Below, in pieces: positions 1 through 8,106 of a stretch of 64,000 bases of DNA. The DNA comes from SPJN01 sp965229935 (lineage in GTDB: Bacteria; Pseudomonadota; Alphaproteobacteria; SPJN01). The stretch is taken from positions 248,001-312,000 of the forward strand of contig CBDDKB010000002.1 in NCBI GenBank assembly GCA_965229935.1, read 5' to 3'. The translations under genes were made by a program, and so were the position numbers. Every line of letters starts with the position of its first letter. Within the stretch, counting starts at the first letter, position 1. The notes beneath the pieces were generated by a model. It worked only from the letters and a program-made list of their open reading frames with translations, ran no database searches and was not told the origin of the DNA.

Positions 1-210
1 GATCGCGCCACCTGCGACCAAGATCTGTAGTGACGGGCTTGCCTCATACCGTTGGGCAATCATTTGCATTGGCAGGGCGGCTATTGCGCCAAACAGCATC
101 GCCAGCGCGATTTCATATAGCGGCGGCAATAAAGCGAAATCTGGAAATGCGAGCGGCAAAGACATGGATGGGGGAACGGCCTTAAACTGTGTCATCAGGT
201 CGGCTGTCAT
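1..210 (-). CDS. N-terminal fragment of a possible membrane protein (runs off window start)
   Basis: An open frame of 70 codons begins with ATG at 210 and runs without a stop through base 1, so only the N-terminus is visible. The visible part is rich in Leu, Ala, Pro and Met, with a hydrophobic stretch around residues 29-48, which suggests an inner-membrane protein. Internal ATGs at residues 6 and 16 are alternative starts and no clear Shine-Dalgarno sequence decides between them. I recognise no family. It is divergent from the hydrolase that starts at 284. A chance open frame cannot be excluded. Confidence 0.35.
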   Translation of the reverse strand, partial: MTADLMTQFKAVPPSMSLPLAFPDFALLPPLYEIALAMLFGAIAALPMQMIAQRYEASPSLQILVAGGAI

Positions 211-283
211 TACCGACAGGCCTATGGTTAATCATGTAAACGATTAAGTGGAAGTAAATCTTTGATCGAAATGGGGGCATCAT

Positions 284-1264
284 ATGCCATTGACCGACCT
301 GCCGTTTGAACCCGCACCATTGAATGAGGGCGGGCAATACCCAAAGCCGGGGCTAAGTTCCGCCTGCTTTTTGCCTGTAAAGGGCGGGGCCAAGGTTAGG
401 GTGGCGCAGTTTCTGTCCGGTTCGCCCGACACAAGATATGAGCGGCATTTAGCGTTGCTCTTAAGCGGGCGAAGCGAGTTTATCGAAAAATATTACGAGC
501 CGATCAATGAATTGCTGACACGCGGCTATGATGTGCTGACCCTTGATTGGCGCGGGCAGGGCTTGTCGAGCCGTTTATTGCCTGATCGGTTTCGCGGCCA
601 TATCGACCATTTCGACACCTATTTGGATGATCTTGAACGGGTGCTGACATCTGTTGCGTTGGTCGATCGTCGTGTGACCCAGCCAAAAATGCTGATGGGC
701 CATTCAATGGGCGGGGCCCTGTCATTATTGTATGCCGCACGTCACACCCAGCGGGTAAAGGCCGTTGCCCTGTCAGCGCCGATGGTGGGGATGCGTCTGC
801 CGACCAATCAATTGTTTTTTGAGGTCGCTCTGCGATTCAATCTGTTGCTGGGCAGATCCGCTGCCTATCCCTTGGGGGGCGAATCTGATCCCACTCCCCA
901 TAGTTTTGAGGAGCAGAAGGTCACCCGTGACCCGCAACGCTATGCGAATGATTCAGGGTTTTACGCCATTGATCCTGATTTGTTGGTTAAGGGGCCGACC
1001 AATGGCTGGTTGGCCGCTGCTTGTGAAGCAATTCGCGCCCTTCATTGGCGGACCACCTTGCGCACACTGTCTATGCCGATATTGATTCAAACGGCTGTTG
1101 GTGATCGTTTGGTCCCGACCGAAGCGCATGAGAAATATGTGAAACGTCTATCTAACGCCACACTTTGCGCCATCCCTGACGCCCAACATGAATTGATGCG
1201 CGAAATAGACGAGGTGGTTGAAACTTATTGGCGCAACTTTGATGATTGGCGCGCTGGGTTCTAG
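284..1264 (+). CDS. alpha/beta hydrolase, lysophospholipase (PldB-like) family
   Basis: This 326-residue protein has the layout of serine hydrolases of the lysophospholipase/monoacylglycerol lipase group. The nucleophile elbow GHSMGG is at residues 139-144 with Ser141. An earlier DWRGQGLS segment matches the conserved strand and loop after the oxyanion region, and a late GDRLVP segment plus a His in the PDAQHE stretch would complete the triad. There is no signal peptide, so it is probably cytoplasmic. Length is typical. The substrate is inferred only at family level (acylglycerol or lysophospholipid). The gene is convergent with the hisN-like gene, and the two stops overlap in a CTAG at 1261-1264. 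Confidence 0.85.
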   Translation: MPLTDLPFEPAPLNEGGQYPKPGLSSACFLPVKGGAKVRVAQFLSGSPDTRYERHLALLLSGRSEFIEKYYEPINELLTRGYDVLTLDWRGQGLSSRLLPDRFRGHIDHFDTYLDDLERVLTSVALVDRRVTQPKMLMGHSMGGALSLLYAARHTQRVKAVALSAPMVGMRLPTNQLFFEVALRFNLLLGRSAAYPLGGESDPTPHSFEEQKVTRDPQRYANDSGFYAIDPDLLVKGPTNGWLAAACEAIRALHWRTTLRTLSMPILIQTAVGDRLVPTEAHEKYVKRLSNATLCAIPDAQHELMREIDEVVETYWRNFDDWRAGF

Positions 1265-2073
1265 CCTGCAGCCGCAGGGGCAAGCAGCTTCAGGGCCGCT
1301 TCATGTAACTCCGGCGTTGCTGCAGCGATGATCTGCCCGCCTTGGCTTGCATCATTACCGGACCAATCAGTGATGACGCCACCTGCTGCGCGCACGACAG
1401 GGATTAGCGCCTGCACGTCAAAGGGTTGCAGGCTTGATTCAATCACAAGGTCAACTGTGCCGAGCGCGAGCAGCCCATATTGATAGCAATCGCCGCCCCA
1501 GCGGACCTGACGACAGGCGCTTTCGACCTTTTGGAAACAATCCCATTCACCCGGCTCGGCAAAGATTGCAGGATGCGTTGCCATAATGGTGGCCTGATCA
1601 AGCTGCGTGCAGCCGCTTGTGGTCAGGGGGCGTGTGCCGGAACGGTCAGTAAACTGTCCGCCTGATGGGCCTGCTGCCCACCGTTCGCCGATATAGGGTT
1701 GGGCAATCACGCCGATTTTCGGCCCCTCATCATCGCCAAGGGCGATCAGTGTGCCCCAAACAGGCATCCCGGCAACAAAGGCGCGGGTACCATCAATTGG
1801 GTCCAGCACCCAATTAAGGCCGTTTTGGCTTGGTACATCATCATGTTCTTCACCGATAATGCCATGATCGGGATAGGTGCTGGTGATCAGGGCGCGCATG
1901 GCAGTTTCGGCTGCCTTGTCTGCCTCTGTCACGGGGTCGAAATCGCCGGGCGCGGCTTTGTTTTCGATGGCAGCAAGGTTGCGGAATAGGGGCAGGGCGG
2001 CTGCGGCCGCAGCATCTGCCAACCTGTCTGCAAAACCCATCAATTCGGATTCAATGTCGGTAATCAAACTCAT
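1261..2073 (-). CDS. hisN: histidinol-phosphatase, inositol monophosphatase family
   Basis: The 270-residue protein carries the Mg-binding signature of the IMPase fold: GEE near residues 74-76, DPIDGTRAF at 91-99, and a late QPFDVQALIPVV segment with the third metal-binding Asp. The GGDCYQYGLLALGTVDLV stretch is typical of the alphaproteobacterial HisN branch, which hydrolyses L-histidinol phosphate to histidinol in histidine biosynthesis. A general inositol-phosphate phosphatase is the alternative. No other his gene is adjacent, which is usual for hisN. The gene lies 107 bp downstream of the XRE regulator and is separated from it by a terminator. Confidence 0.85.
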   Translation of the reverse strand: MSLITDIESELMGFADRLADAAAAAALPLFRNLAAIENKAAPGDFDPVTEADKAAETAMRALITSTYPDHGIIGEEHDDVPSQNGLNWVLDPIDGTRAFVAGMPVWGTLIALGDDEGPKIGVIAQPYIGERWAAGPSGGQFTDRSGTRPLTTSGCTQLDQATIMATHPAIFAEPGEWDCFQKVESACRQVRWGGDCYQYGLLALGTVDLVIESSLQPFDVQALIPVVRAAGGVITDWSGNDASQGGQIIAAATPELHEAALKLLAPAAAG

Positions 2074-2110
2074 GATCTTGGCTTACCCTATCACGCCGCA
2101 CAGGTCAGCC

Positions 2111-2149
2111 AAAAAATTGGCCCCGCCTCATTGGGGGAAAGGCGGGGCC
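2111..2149 (-). terminator. Rho-independent terminator of the XRE regulator gene
   Basis: Arms GGCCCCGCC (2119-2127) and GGCGGGGCC (2141-2149) form a 9-bp GC stem. On the minus strand the stem is followed by a T run, seen on the plus strand as six A at 2111-2116. It lies just after the regulator's stop and before the start of hisN. Confidence 0.85.
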
Positions 2150-2180
2150 GAAGACGCGGGTATTGGAGGATTGGGGGATG

Positions 2181-2618
2181 TCAGCCCGCGTCTCCCATCG
2201 TTTTGGCGAGTTCAAGGAACTGCCGCCGTTTCGATTCGGGAATTGTGTAATAGGCACGGACCAGGTCCGCGGTTTCGCGCCGTCCTAAAATATCGGATGG
2301 CATGTCATTATCATTATGGGCACCATTCATGGCAGTGCCATTAATCGGGGTGTCACCATGGGCGATTGCGCCCTGAAACTGATCGTCGTCTTGCGCGGCG
2401 CTGTTCAGGCCTTCAAAGAAAAAGGCCACGGGTACCTCAAGCACTTGCGAGATGTCCCACAAACGGCTGGCGCTGACGCGATTTGCGCCACTTTCATATT
2501 TCTGAATCTGTTGGAACCGGATTCCGACAGCGGAACCCAGCTCTTGCTGTGTCATACCCATCAGCCAGCGGCGTTGCCGCAGCCTTTGGCCGACATGACT
2601 GTCAACTGGATGTGCCAT
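2181..2618 (-). CDS. XRE-family helix-turn-helix regulator (PraR/PhrR-like)
   Basis: A 145-residue protein with an N-terminal Cro/CI helix-turn-helix at about residues 9-66, including the recognition stretch GIRFQQIQKYESGANRVSA. This is characteristic of a widespread alphaproteobacterial group of single-domain XRE regulators (PraR/PhrR-like; group assignment from memory). The middle is Asn/Gly/Asp-rich and probably disordered. The C-terminal helix (residues 122-145) ends ...FLELAKTMGDAG. The start is set at the ATG of MAHPVDSHVGQ because AAGGAGAG lies 7 nt upstream; an upstream in-frame ATG at 2669 would add 17 unconserved residues. Its targets are unknown. Confidence 0.85.
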   Translation of the reverse strand: MAHPVDSHVGQRLRQRRWLMGMTQQELGSAVGIRFQQIQKYESGANRVSASRLWDISQVLEVPVAFFFEGLNSAAQDDDQFQGAIAHGDTPINGTAMNGAHNDNDMPSDILGRRETADLVRAYYTIPESKRRQFLELAKTMGDAG

Positions 2619-3036
2619 AGCGCATCTCTCCTTCCCGACCAATCTGCATGCAAAGCAACGCAGATGCACCTAAAGCAGCGATGGTCAAATAGTCGGAGAG
2701 CGCATTACCTAGGTGCCGTTGCGATTATCCATGCCAGTTACCACACCGACGACAGATACAGATTTCACGCCCAAAACCCACAAGGACGCAAAGACCAGAT
2801 ACGCAATTTCGGCTTTCGCCACTCTATCCAACAGTCTTTGACCGACTGCCACTGTCAAAACAGGGCCAACCACGACTTGTTTCAACAGGCTGAATAGTTC
2901 TCTTTCCGATTAGCTGCCGCTTATTTGTGCAGCAGTCCAACTGAAAAGCTAACTGTTCAGTAACCAAGAATTATCACAGATTCCCTTTTTGTCAAAGCCA
3001 AATGCGACAAAAGGGCAGGTTTTGTCCCAAAATGGA
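2619..3036. other. Intergenic region between typA end and XRE regulator start
   Basis: These 418 bases hold no gene I can support. The open frames crossing them have no family resemblance and no ribosome binding site. The right end carries an inverted repeat (listed separately). The left end is the 5' leader and promoter region of the XRE gene on the minus strand, but I could not pick a convincing -35/-10 pair. Confidence 0.5.
2983..3015. repeat. Inverted repeat downstream of typA
   Basis: CCCTTTTTGTC (2983-2993) and GACAAAAGGG (3006-3015) are inverted with a 12-base loop. An overlapping alternative pairing uses GACAAAA and TTTTGTC around 3006-3026. There is no T run on the minus strand after the stem, so it is a weak terminator at best for typA. 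An operator for the XRE regulator is an alternative. Confidence 0.45.
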
Positions 3037-4893
3037 TCAACCGCCGGTAGCTTCGCGTGCCTTGGCCTTTTTCCGTTCATGGGGATCAAGATGAACTTTG
3101 CGCAAACGGACATGGTTTGGTGTTACCTCAACCAGTTCATCCGATTCGATATAGGCGATGGCCTCTTCCAAGGACAGGCGTTTGGGCGGCGTTAGCCGCA
3201 CTGCATCATCCTTGCCTGAGGCACGGACATTGGTCAGCTTTTTGCCCTTAAGCGGGTTCACGATCAGATCGTCACCGCGTGCATTTTCGCCCAGCACCAT
3301 GCCTTCATAGACCTGCTCGCCAGACCCGATGAACAATGTCCCGCGTTCTTCAAGGTTCCACAGGGCATAGGCAACAGACTTGCCTGTTTCGTTCGAAACG
3401 ATCACTCCGTTGCGGCGGCTATCAACCTTGCCGCGCCACGGACCATATTCAAGGAACAGACGGTTCATGATGCCAGTGCCGCGCGTATCGGTTAGGAATT
3501 CACCATGATAGCCGATCAGGCCACGGGCAGGGGCATGAAACACAACGCGTGACTTGCCGCCGCCTGAGGGGCGCATTTCAACCAGATCGCCTTTGCGTGC
3601 GGCCATCTTTTCAACCACGACGCCGGTATAGGCTTCGTCCACATCGACGACGACTTCTTCAATCGGCTCCAACACTTTACCCGTGTCGGGGTCTTCTTTC
3701 GTCAATACGCGGGGACGAGAAATGGAAAGTTCGAACCCCTCGCGGCGCATGGTTTCGATCAAAACACCAAGCTGCAATTCACCGCGACCGGCCACTTCGA
3801 AACTGTCTTTGTCTTCGGTGTCGCTGATCTTGATAGCGACATTGCCCTCGGCCTCGCGCATCAGGCGGTCACGAATGACGCGTGACTGCACCTTGTCACC
3901 ATCCTGACCCGATAGGGGCGAGGTGTTGATGGAGAAGGTCATGGCAAGGGTGGGTGGATCAATCGCGGGGGCGTCCATCGCTTCATCGATTGAGGGGTCG
4001 CACAGCGTGTCTGCAACTGTTGCCTCGGTCAAACCGGCGACAGCCACAATGTCACCCGCGCTTGCTTCATCAAGGGCGATACGTTCGAGGCCACGGAAGG
4101 CAAGAATTTTTGTCAGACGGCCTTGTTCGATCAGCTTGCCATCGCGGCTAAGCGCCTTGATGGGCAGGTTCGGCTTTGCGATGCCAGATTCAATGCGGCC
4201 TGTTAGGATGCGGCCCAAATAGGGGTCAGCCTCAACCGTGGTGGCCAACATGCAGAACGGTTCGTCCTTTTTATTCTCGCGGACGGGCTTGGGTTCCGGC
4301 ACATGGCTTTTGATCATGTCGAACAGGGCAACAAGGTTTTCGCGCGGCCCTTCGAGTGAATCGTCAGCCCAGCCATCACGACCACAAGCAAACAGCATGG
4401 GGAAATCAAGCTGGTCTTCATCGGCATCAAGCGCCGCAAACAGGTCGAAAATTTCTTCGTGTACTTCGTCAAAGCGGGCATCGGGGCGATCAGCCTTGTT
4501 AATGACCACAATGGGGCGCAGGCCAAGTGACAGCGCCTTGCCAAGCACAAACTTGGTTTGCGGCATGGGCCCTTCGGCGGCATCGACCAACAGGATCACA
4601 CCATCAACCATAGACAAGATACGCTCAACCTCGCCGCCAAAGTCGGCATGGCCCGGTGTGTCCACAACATTGATACGTGTGCCATCAACTAGAATAGATG
4701 TGCATTTTGCCAAAATTGTAATGCCGCGTTCTTTTTCAAGGTCGTTGGCATCCATTGCACGCTCATCCACCTGTTGGTGAGCCTGAAAAGTGCCACTTTG
4801 GGCAAGCATTTGGTCCACAAGTGTGGTTTTGCCGTGGTCAACATGCGCGATGATGGCGATGTTGCGCAAAGAGGTATGGGCGGCTTGCGTCAT
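3037..4893 (-). CDS. typA: translational GTPase TypA/BipA
   Basis: A 618-residue ribosome-associated GTPase of the EF-G-like class. The G domain shows AHVDHGKT (P-loop), ERGITI (switch I), DTPGHADFGGEVER (switch II) and NKADRPDAR (base recognition). It is followed by the beta-barrel domain, a domain III/V pair, and the TypA-specific C-terminus containing the ARGLIGYHGEFLTDTRG stretch and ending in a basic tail. Length fits the family (about 600-610). The start is set at the ATG at 4893 of MTQAAHTSLRNIAI, which aligns with family N-termini; the 21 upstream codons look like leader. TypA helps ribosome assembly and stress adaptation. It is divergent from the MFS gene at 5005. Confidence 0.97.
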   Translation of the reverse strand: MTQAAHTSLRNIAIIAHVDHGKTTLVDQMLAQSGTFQAHQQVDERAMDANDLEKERGITILAKCTSILVDGTRINVVDTPGHADFGGEVERILSMVDGVILLVDAAEGPMPQTKFVLGKALSLGLRPIVVINKADRPDARFDEVHEEIFDLFAALDADEDQLDFPMLFACGRDGWADDSLEGPRENLVALFDMIKSHVPEPKPVRENKKDEPFCMLATTVEADPYLGRILTGRIESGIAKPNLPIKALSRDGKLIEQGRLTKILAFRGLERIALDEASAGDIVAVAGLTEATVADTLCDPSIDEAMDAPAIDPPTLAMTFSINTSPLSGQDGDKVQSRVIRDRLMREAEGNVAIKISDTEDKDSFEVAGRGELQLGVLIETMRREGFELSISRPRVLTKEDPDTGKVLEPIEEVVVDVDEAYTGVVVEKMAARKGDLVEMRPSGGGKSRVVFHAPARGLIGYHGEFLTDTRGTGIMNRLFLEYGPWRGKVDSRRNGVIVSNETGKSVAYALWNLEERGTLFIGSGEQVYEGMVLGENARGDDLIVNPLKGKKLTNVRASGKDDAVRLTPPKRLSLEEAIAYIESDELVEVTPNHVRLRKVHLDPHERKKAKAREATGG

Positions 4894-5004
4894 GAAGGTG
4901 GCCTTGAAACAGAGAAATGCAAAAGCGCGGCTTGTTAGCGCGGTCGCAGCTATCACGCCATTAAGGGGGCGACAAGCCTGTCCCTAAGTGGCAAATAGTC
5001 TCGC

Positions 5005-6276
5005 ATGTCCCAGAAATCCTCACAAACACAGCAGCAAAATCTGACCCAGCCCGCAAAAGGGGCATGGGCATTATTCTGGATTTTGGCATTAGGCTATGTT
5101 TTCAGCCAATTTATCCGTAATACGATTGGGGTGATCACACCTGATTTGATGGCTGAGCTGTCATTAAGTGCAGCGGATGTCGGCCTGTTATCCGGCCTGT
5201 TTTTTCTCGCTTTTGCGGCGATGCAAATCCCCGCAGGCATGGCGTTGGACAGTTTGGGGCCGCGCAAGACCATGGCCGGGCTGGTTTTGATCGGCGCTGG
5301 GGGGATGTTCCTGTTTGCTGGTGCTGATGGGTATAGCGGGCTGGTGGTTGGCCGGATCCTGACCGGGATCGGTACCGCAGCCTTATTGATGGGCCCGATG
5401 GTATTATTCACGCGTTGGTTCCCAGCCTCTCGTTTTGCGGAGATGAGCGGGCTTGTGATCGCTTGCGGCGGGGCGGGGACATTGCTTGCCACCGCGCCGT
5501 TTGAAATGGCGGTTGCCAATTTCGGTTGGCGCGAAAGCCTGTTCGGTGTCGCGATTGCGATGATTATCATGTCTATAGTGTTGGCCCTTAGGGTGAAGGA
5601 TATGCCAGAAGGGCGCATAATTCCTGAAGCGGAGCAAGCCCATGAAGCAGGGTTATGGCCGGGGCTGAAGGCTGTGTTTAAGCACAAGCAGCTTCCCTAT
5701 CTAATTGCCATCCAGCTTATGGGCTATTCGTCTGTTGTGACCTTACTGGGTCTTTGGGGGCTGCCTTATTTGCAGGATGTACACGGCCTCGCCAAGGATG
5801 ATGCGGCCAATATCTTGTTCGTTATGGCGCTGGTCGTGATGATCGGCCAGGTCGGGTGGGGCAGGCTTGACCGCTTGGTGGGAAGTCGCCGTCGCCCGGT
5901 ATTGTGGGGGGCATCGCTGTGTTTTGTGCAGTTTTTGGTGCTGGCCCTTTATCGAGACCCGCCCTTGTTTGTCGTGATTGGCCTTTTTTGGGGGCTTGGC
6001 CTGTCGTCGGGCTTTTTCTCTGTCGCATTGGCACATGGCCGTGCCTTGTTCCCGGATCATCTGGTCGGTCGGGGGATCACGACATTGAACGTCGCCAATA
6101 TGGGGGGCGTCTTTATCCTGCAAAGCGTCACGGGCTGGATTATCGACCTGAACGGTGGACGCACAGACGGCCCAATTGACGAATCAGCCTTCCGAATCGT
6201 GTTTATGACGATTGCTTTCGGTGTTTTGGCGGCACTGGTGATCTATTCCTGGTCAGAAGATCGGCCCCCGCACTAA
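5005..6276 (+). CDS. MFS transporter
   Basis: A 423-residue polytopic membrane protein with about 12 hydrophobic segments in two halves. After TM2 there is a motif-A-like loop, ALDSLGPRKTM, and the RWFPASRFAEMSG loop is common in the anion/cation-symporter and NNP-like MFS groups. The N-terminal 20 residues are hydrophilic (Gln/Ser-rich) and cytoplasmic. The substrate cannot be read from the sequence. The gene stands alone, 111 bp from divergent typA, and is followed by the small-RNA locus at about 6.4 kb. Confidence 0.88.
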   Translation: MSQKSSQTQQQNLTQPAKGAWALFWILALGYVFSQFIRNTIGVITPDLMAELSLSAADVGLLSGLFFLAFAAMQIPAGMALDSLGPRKTMAGLVLIGAGGMFLFAGADGYSGLVVGRILTGIGTAALLMGPMVLFTRWFPASRFAEMSGLVIACGGAGTLLATAPFEMAVANFGWRESLFGVAIAMIIMSIVLALRVKDMPEGRIIPEAEQAHEAGLWPGLKAVFKHKQLPYLIAIQLMGYSSVVTLLGLWGLPYLQDVHGLAKDDAANILFVMALVVMIGQVGWGRLDRLVGSRRRPVLWGASLCFVQFLVLALYRDPPLFVVIGLFWGLGLSSGFFSVALAHGRALFPDHLVGRGITTLNVANMGGVFILQSVTGWIIDLNGGRTDGPIDESAFRIVFMTIAFGVLAALVIYSWSEDRPPH

Positions 6277-6380
6277 CCCTTACATACAAGTGAATCCTTG
6301 CGTTTCAGCGCGGCCTGCGACCGTATGACGGGGCATTTTGGCTGTTTTCGGCAGATTGCCCCTTGCAATCCTGAGTTAGA

Positions 6381-6395
6381 ATGACAATAAGTCAT
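6381..6395. promoter_or_regulatory. Palindromic site upstream of the sRNA candidate
   Basis: ATGACAATAAGTCAT has inverted arms ATGAC/GTCAT. It overlaps a possible -10 (AATAAG, 6386-6391) that sits 17 bp after a possible -35 (TTGCAA, 6363-6368). It shares 12 of 13 bases with the palindrome TGACAATATGTCA at 12752-12764. A repressor operator is an inference. Confidence 0.35.
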
Positions 6396-6412
6396 TTAGC
6401 GTCTTTTTTGAT

Positions 6413-6493
6413 TAGTCAATCAAGATGCTGGTGCCCTTCTGGGCGTTTCCTCCCTGACTTATTACCCGGGCCATTTGGTCCGGGTATTTTTTT
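6413..6493 (+). ncRNA. Candidate small RNA, MmgR/ar8-like
   Basis: About 80 nt with two hairpins and a terminator. The first is GCCC-TTCT-GGGC (6433-6444). It is followed by an unpaired TTTCCTCCCT (6446-6455). A 10-bp stem with arms at 6463-6472 and 6477-6486 and a seven-T tail (6487-6493) ends the unit. Size, layout and the CU-rich anti-Shine-Dalgarno decamer match my recollection of the alphaproteobacterial MmgR (ar8) family, which limits polyhydroxybutyrate accumulation in Sinorhizobium meliloti. The 5' end is uncertain; a start near 6398 is possible. It lies between convergent genes with no ORF of its own. Confidence 0.72.
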
Positions 6494-6511
6494 CTTTGGG
6501 GGAAGGGGGTC

Positions 6512-7021
6512 TTAAAGGGCGCGCTGATAATAAGCGACGTTAAGCCATTGATCGAATTTATGGCCCGTATTTGCGAATAAACCAGCCTGCTTAAACCCAA
6601 GACTTTCATGCAAGGCAACTGACGCGCGTCCAACATCCGGATTGTGGTCAGCCGTTGCGATACCGGCGATCAATTGTTTTATGGGGGCCCGGTTCTCTTT
6701 AAGGCGGGCAATCAATTCAGTCATCAATGCCTTTCCCATGCCCATGCCGCGTGCATCAGGGGCAAGATAAATCGAGGTTTCGACTGTGTGGCGATAGGCA
6801 GGCCGGTCGCGATATTGCACGGCGTAGCAATAGCCCAACAAAGTGCCATCATCATTCTCGGCAACAATAAAGGGATGTGTTGCTGCGCTTATTTTGCTTT
6901 CAAAATAGGTTACAGGCGGCGCAACTTCGTCAAAGGTGGCGAGGTCATTATCCACATAAAATGCATAGATGGCGGCGATTGCAGGCGCATCATCAAGTGT
7001 GACATCACGTATTGTGACCAC
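6512..7021 (-). CDS. GNAT N-acetyltransferase, phosphinothricin acetyltransferase (Pat)-like
   Basis: A 169-residue GNAT-fold protein. The acetyl-CoA pyrophosphate loop RGMGMGKAL is at residues 91-99. The Pat-like signatures are YRDRPAYRHTVETSIYL just before it and VALHESLGFKQAGLF with the C-terminal KFDQWLNVAYYQR. Relatives acetylate the amino group of phosphinothricin, methionine sulfone or similar amino acids; the substrate here is unknown. It starts 8 nt after the stop of the N-formylglutamate amidohydrolase gene and is probably its operon partner. Confidence 0.88.
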   Translation of the reverse strand: MVTIRDVTLDDAPAIAAIYAFYVDNDLATFDEVAPPVTYFESKISAATHPFIVAENDDGTLLGYCYAVQYRDRPAYRHTVETSIYLAPDARGMGMGKALMTELIARLKENRAPIKQLIAGIATADHNPDVGRASVALHESLGFKQAGLFANTGHKFDQWLNVAYYQRAL

Positions 7022-7029
7022 AGGTGCCT

Positions 7030-7986
7030 CTACAGACCTTTAAGCTCGTTCGCAGGCAGGTCGCCCAACCGATCCACAATTGCAGTTAAGACCTGCCCCA
7101 ATGTATCCAGCAGGGGGAAGGGTTCAAGCGTGCGTTCATTCATGTATAGCGCGCGGTTGATTTCGATCTGCACAGCATGTTGGCCGCGATTGGGCCGTCC
7201 ATAATGTTCGGTGATATAGCCACCGGCATAAGGTGCATTCCGGCCCACATCAAACCCTGCATCTGTAAAGGCTTTCTCAACCTCCCGAATGATCGGGCGG
7301 CGACAGGCACGTCCGAAACGATCACCTAAAACAATATCTGCGGCATGGCCTTCTAAAGCTTTTTGGCGCGCAATGGCGCTTGAGGGCATGGAATGGCAGT
7401 CGATCAAAATGGCATAGCCGAACTGTCGGCGCGTTGTGGCGAGCAAATCTTCAAGCGCACTGTGGTAGGCACGGTAGAATGTGTCGATCCGCCATTCTGC
7501 TTCGTCATAATGCAGCCGCTCCCGATAGATGGGTTGGCCATCGGCGACGATGCGGGCGATTGTACCAAGGCCGCCTCGCGCGCGGGCTGAGCCGATTTTG
7601 ATATGCGACGGTGCCCGGCCACGGAACATGGTGGGATCAAGCTCGTAAGCCTCGCGATTCGGATCAACGAAAGCGCGCGGAAAGCGTGCTGATAGGACCG
7701 GAACATCGGCAACAGCGGCAGCGCAGGCGATTTGGTGGACATGGCAATCTTCTGATTTGCGCAATGTCTGTTCATCGAGCGCGGCAGTTTCGATGAAGCT
7801 GGGCGGATAAATATCCCCGGAATGGGGCGAACTGATCACAATGGGCAGCTTTTGGGTTTCGGGTAAAAGCACCTCGACCGGATCGGCAGCAAGTGATGCC
7901 AATACAGGATCAAAGGCTGCAAGATCGCCATCAAATAGCGCCTCACCCACATCCCCGTAGGTAAAATCAATTTGTTCACGATCCAT
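7030..7986 (-). CDS. N-formylglutamate amidohydrolase family protein
   Basis: A 318-residue protein of the HutG-type N-formylglutamate deformylase family, a zinc amidohydrolase fold. The conserved SSPHSGD is at residues 52-58. The central DPNREAYELD segment and the later ILIDCHSMPS supply metal and substrate ligands, and AGGYITEHYGRP is also typical. Family members hydrolyse N-formyl-L-glutamate to formate and glutamate in one branch of histidine degradation. No other hut gene is nearby, so the assignment is at family level. It is followed after 8 nt by the GNAT gene. Confidence 0.87.
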   Translation of the reverse strand: MDREQIDFTYGDVGEALFDGDLAAFDPVLASLAADPVEVLLPETQKLPIVISSPHSGDIYPPSFIETAALDEQTLRKSEDCHVHQIACAAAVADVPVLSARFPRAFVDPNREAYELDPTMFRGRAPSHIKIGSARARGGLGTIARIVADGQPIYRERLHYDEAEWRIDTFYRAYHSALEDLLATTRRQFGYAILIDCHSMPSSAIARQKALEGHAADIVLGDRFGRACRRPIIREVEKAFTDAGFDVGRNAPYAGGYITEHYGRPNRGQHAVQIEINRALYMNERTLEPFPLLDTLGQVLTAIVDRLGDLPANELKGL

Positions 7987-8106
7987 TTGCCGTACCCAGC
8001 CTTAATCGTTTCTCTTTCCCCATAAGGGTGAAGAGTAGACTATAAGCGCCCGCTTGGCGAGCCCCGGCTTGTCCCGATCCGGGGGTTTTGCGTCGCAATT
8101 TGGGGG

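Noticed and set aside
4238..4780. 180-codon plus-strand frame inside typA
   Set aside because: It is an antisense shadow of the conserved TypA G domain with low-complexity Ser/Arg-rich translation.
8062..8084. CCCCGG/CCGGGG inverted repeat before the hydrolase end
   Set aside because: It has a six-bp stem with a long loop and no minus-strand T run. It may be a decayed REP fragment but is too weak to call.
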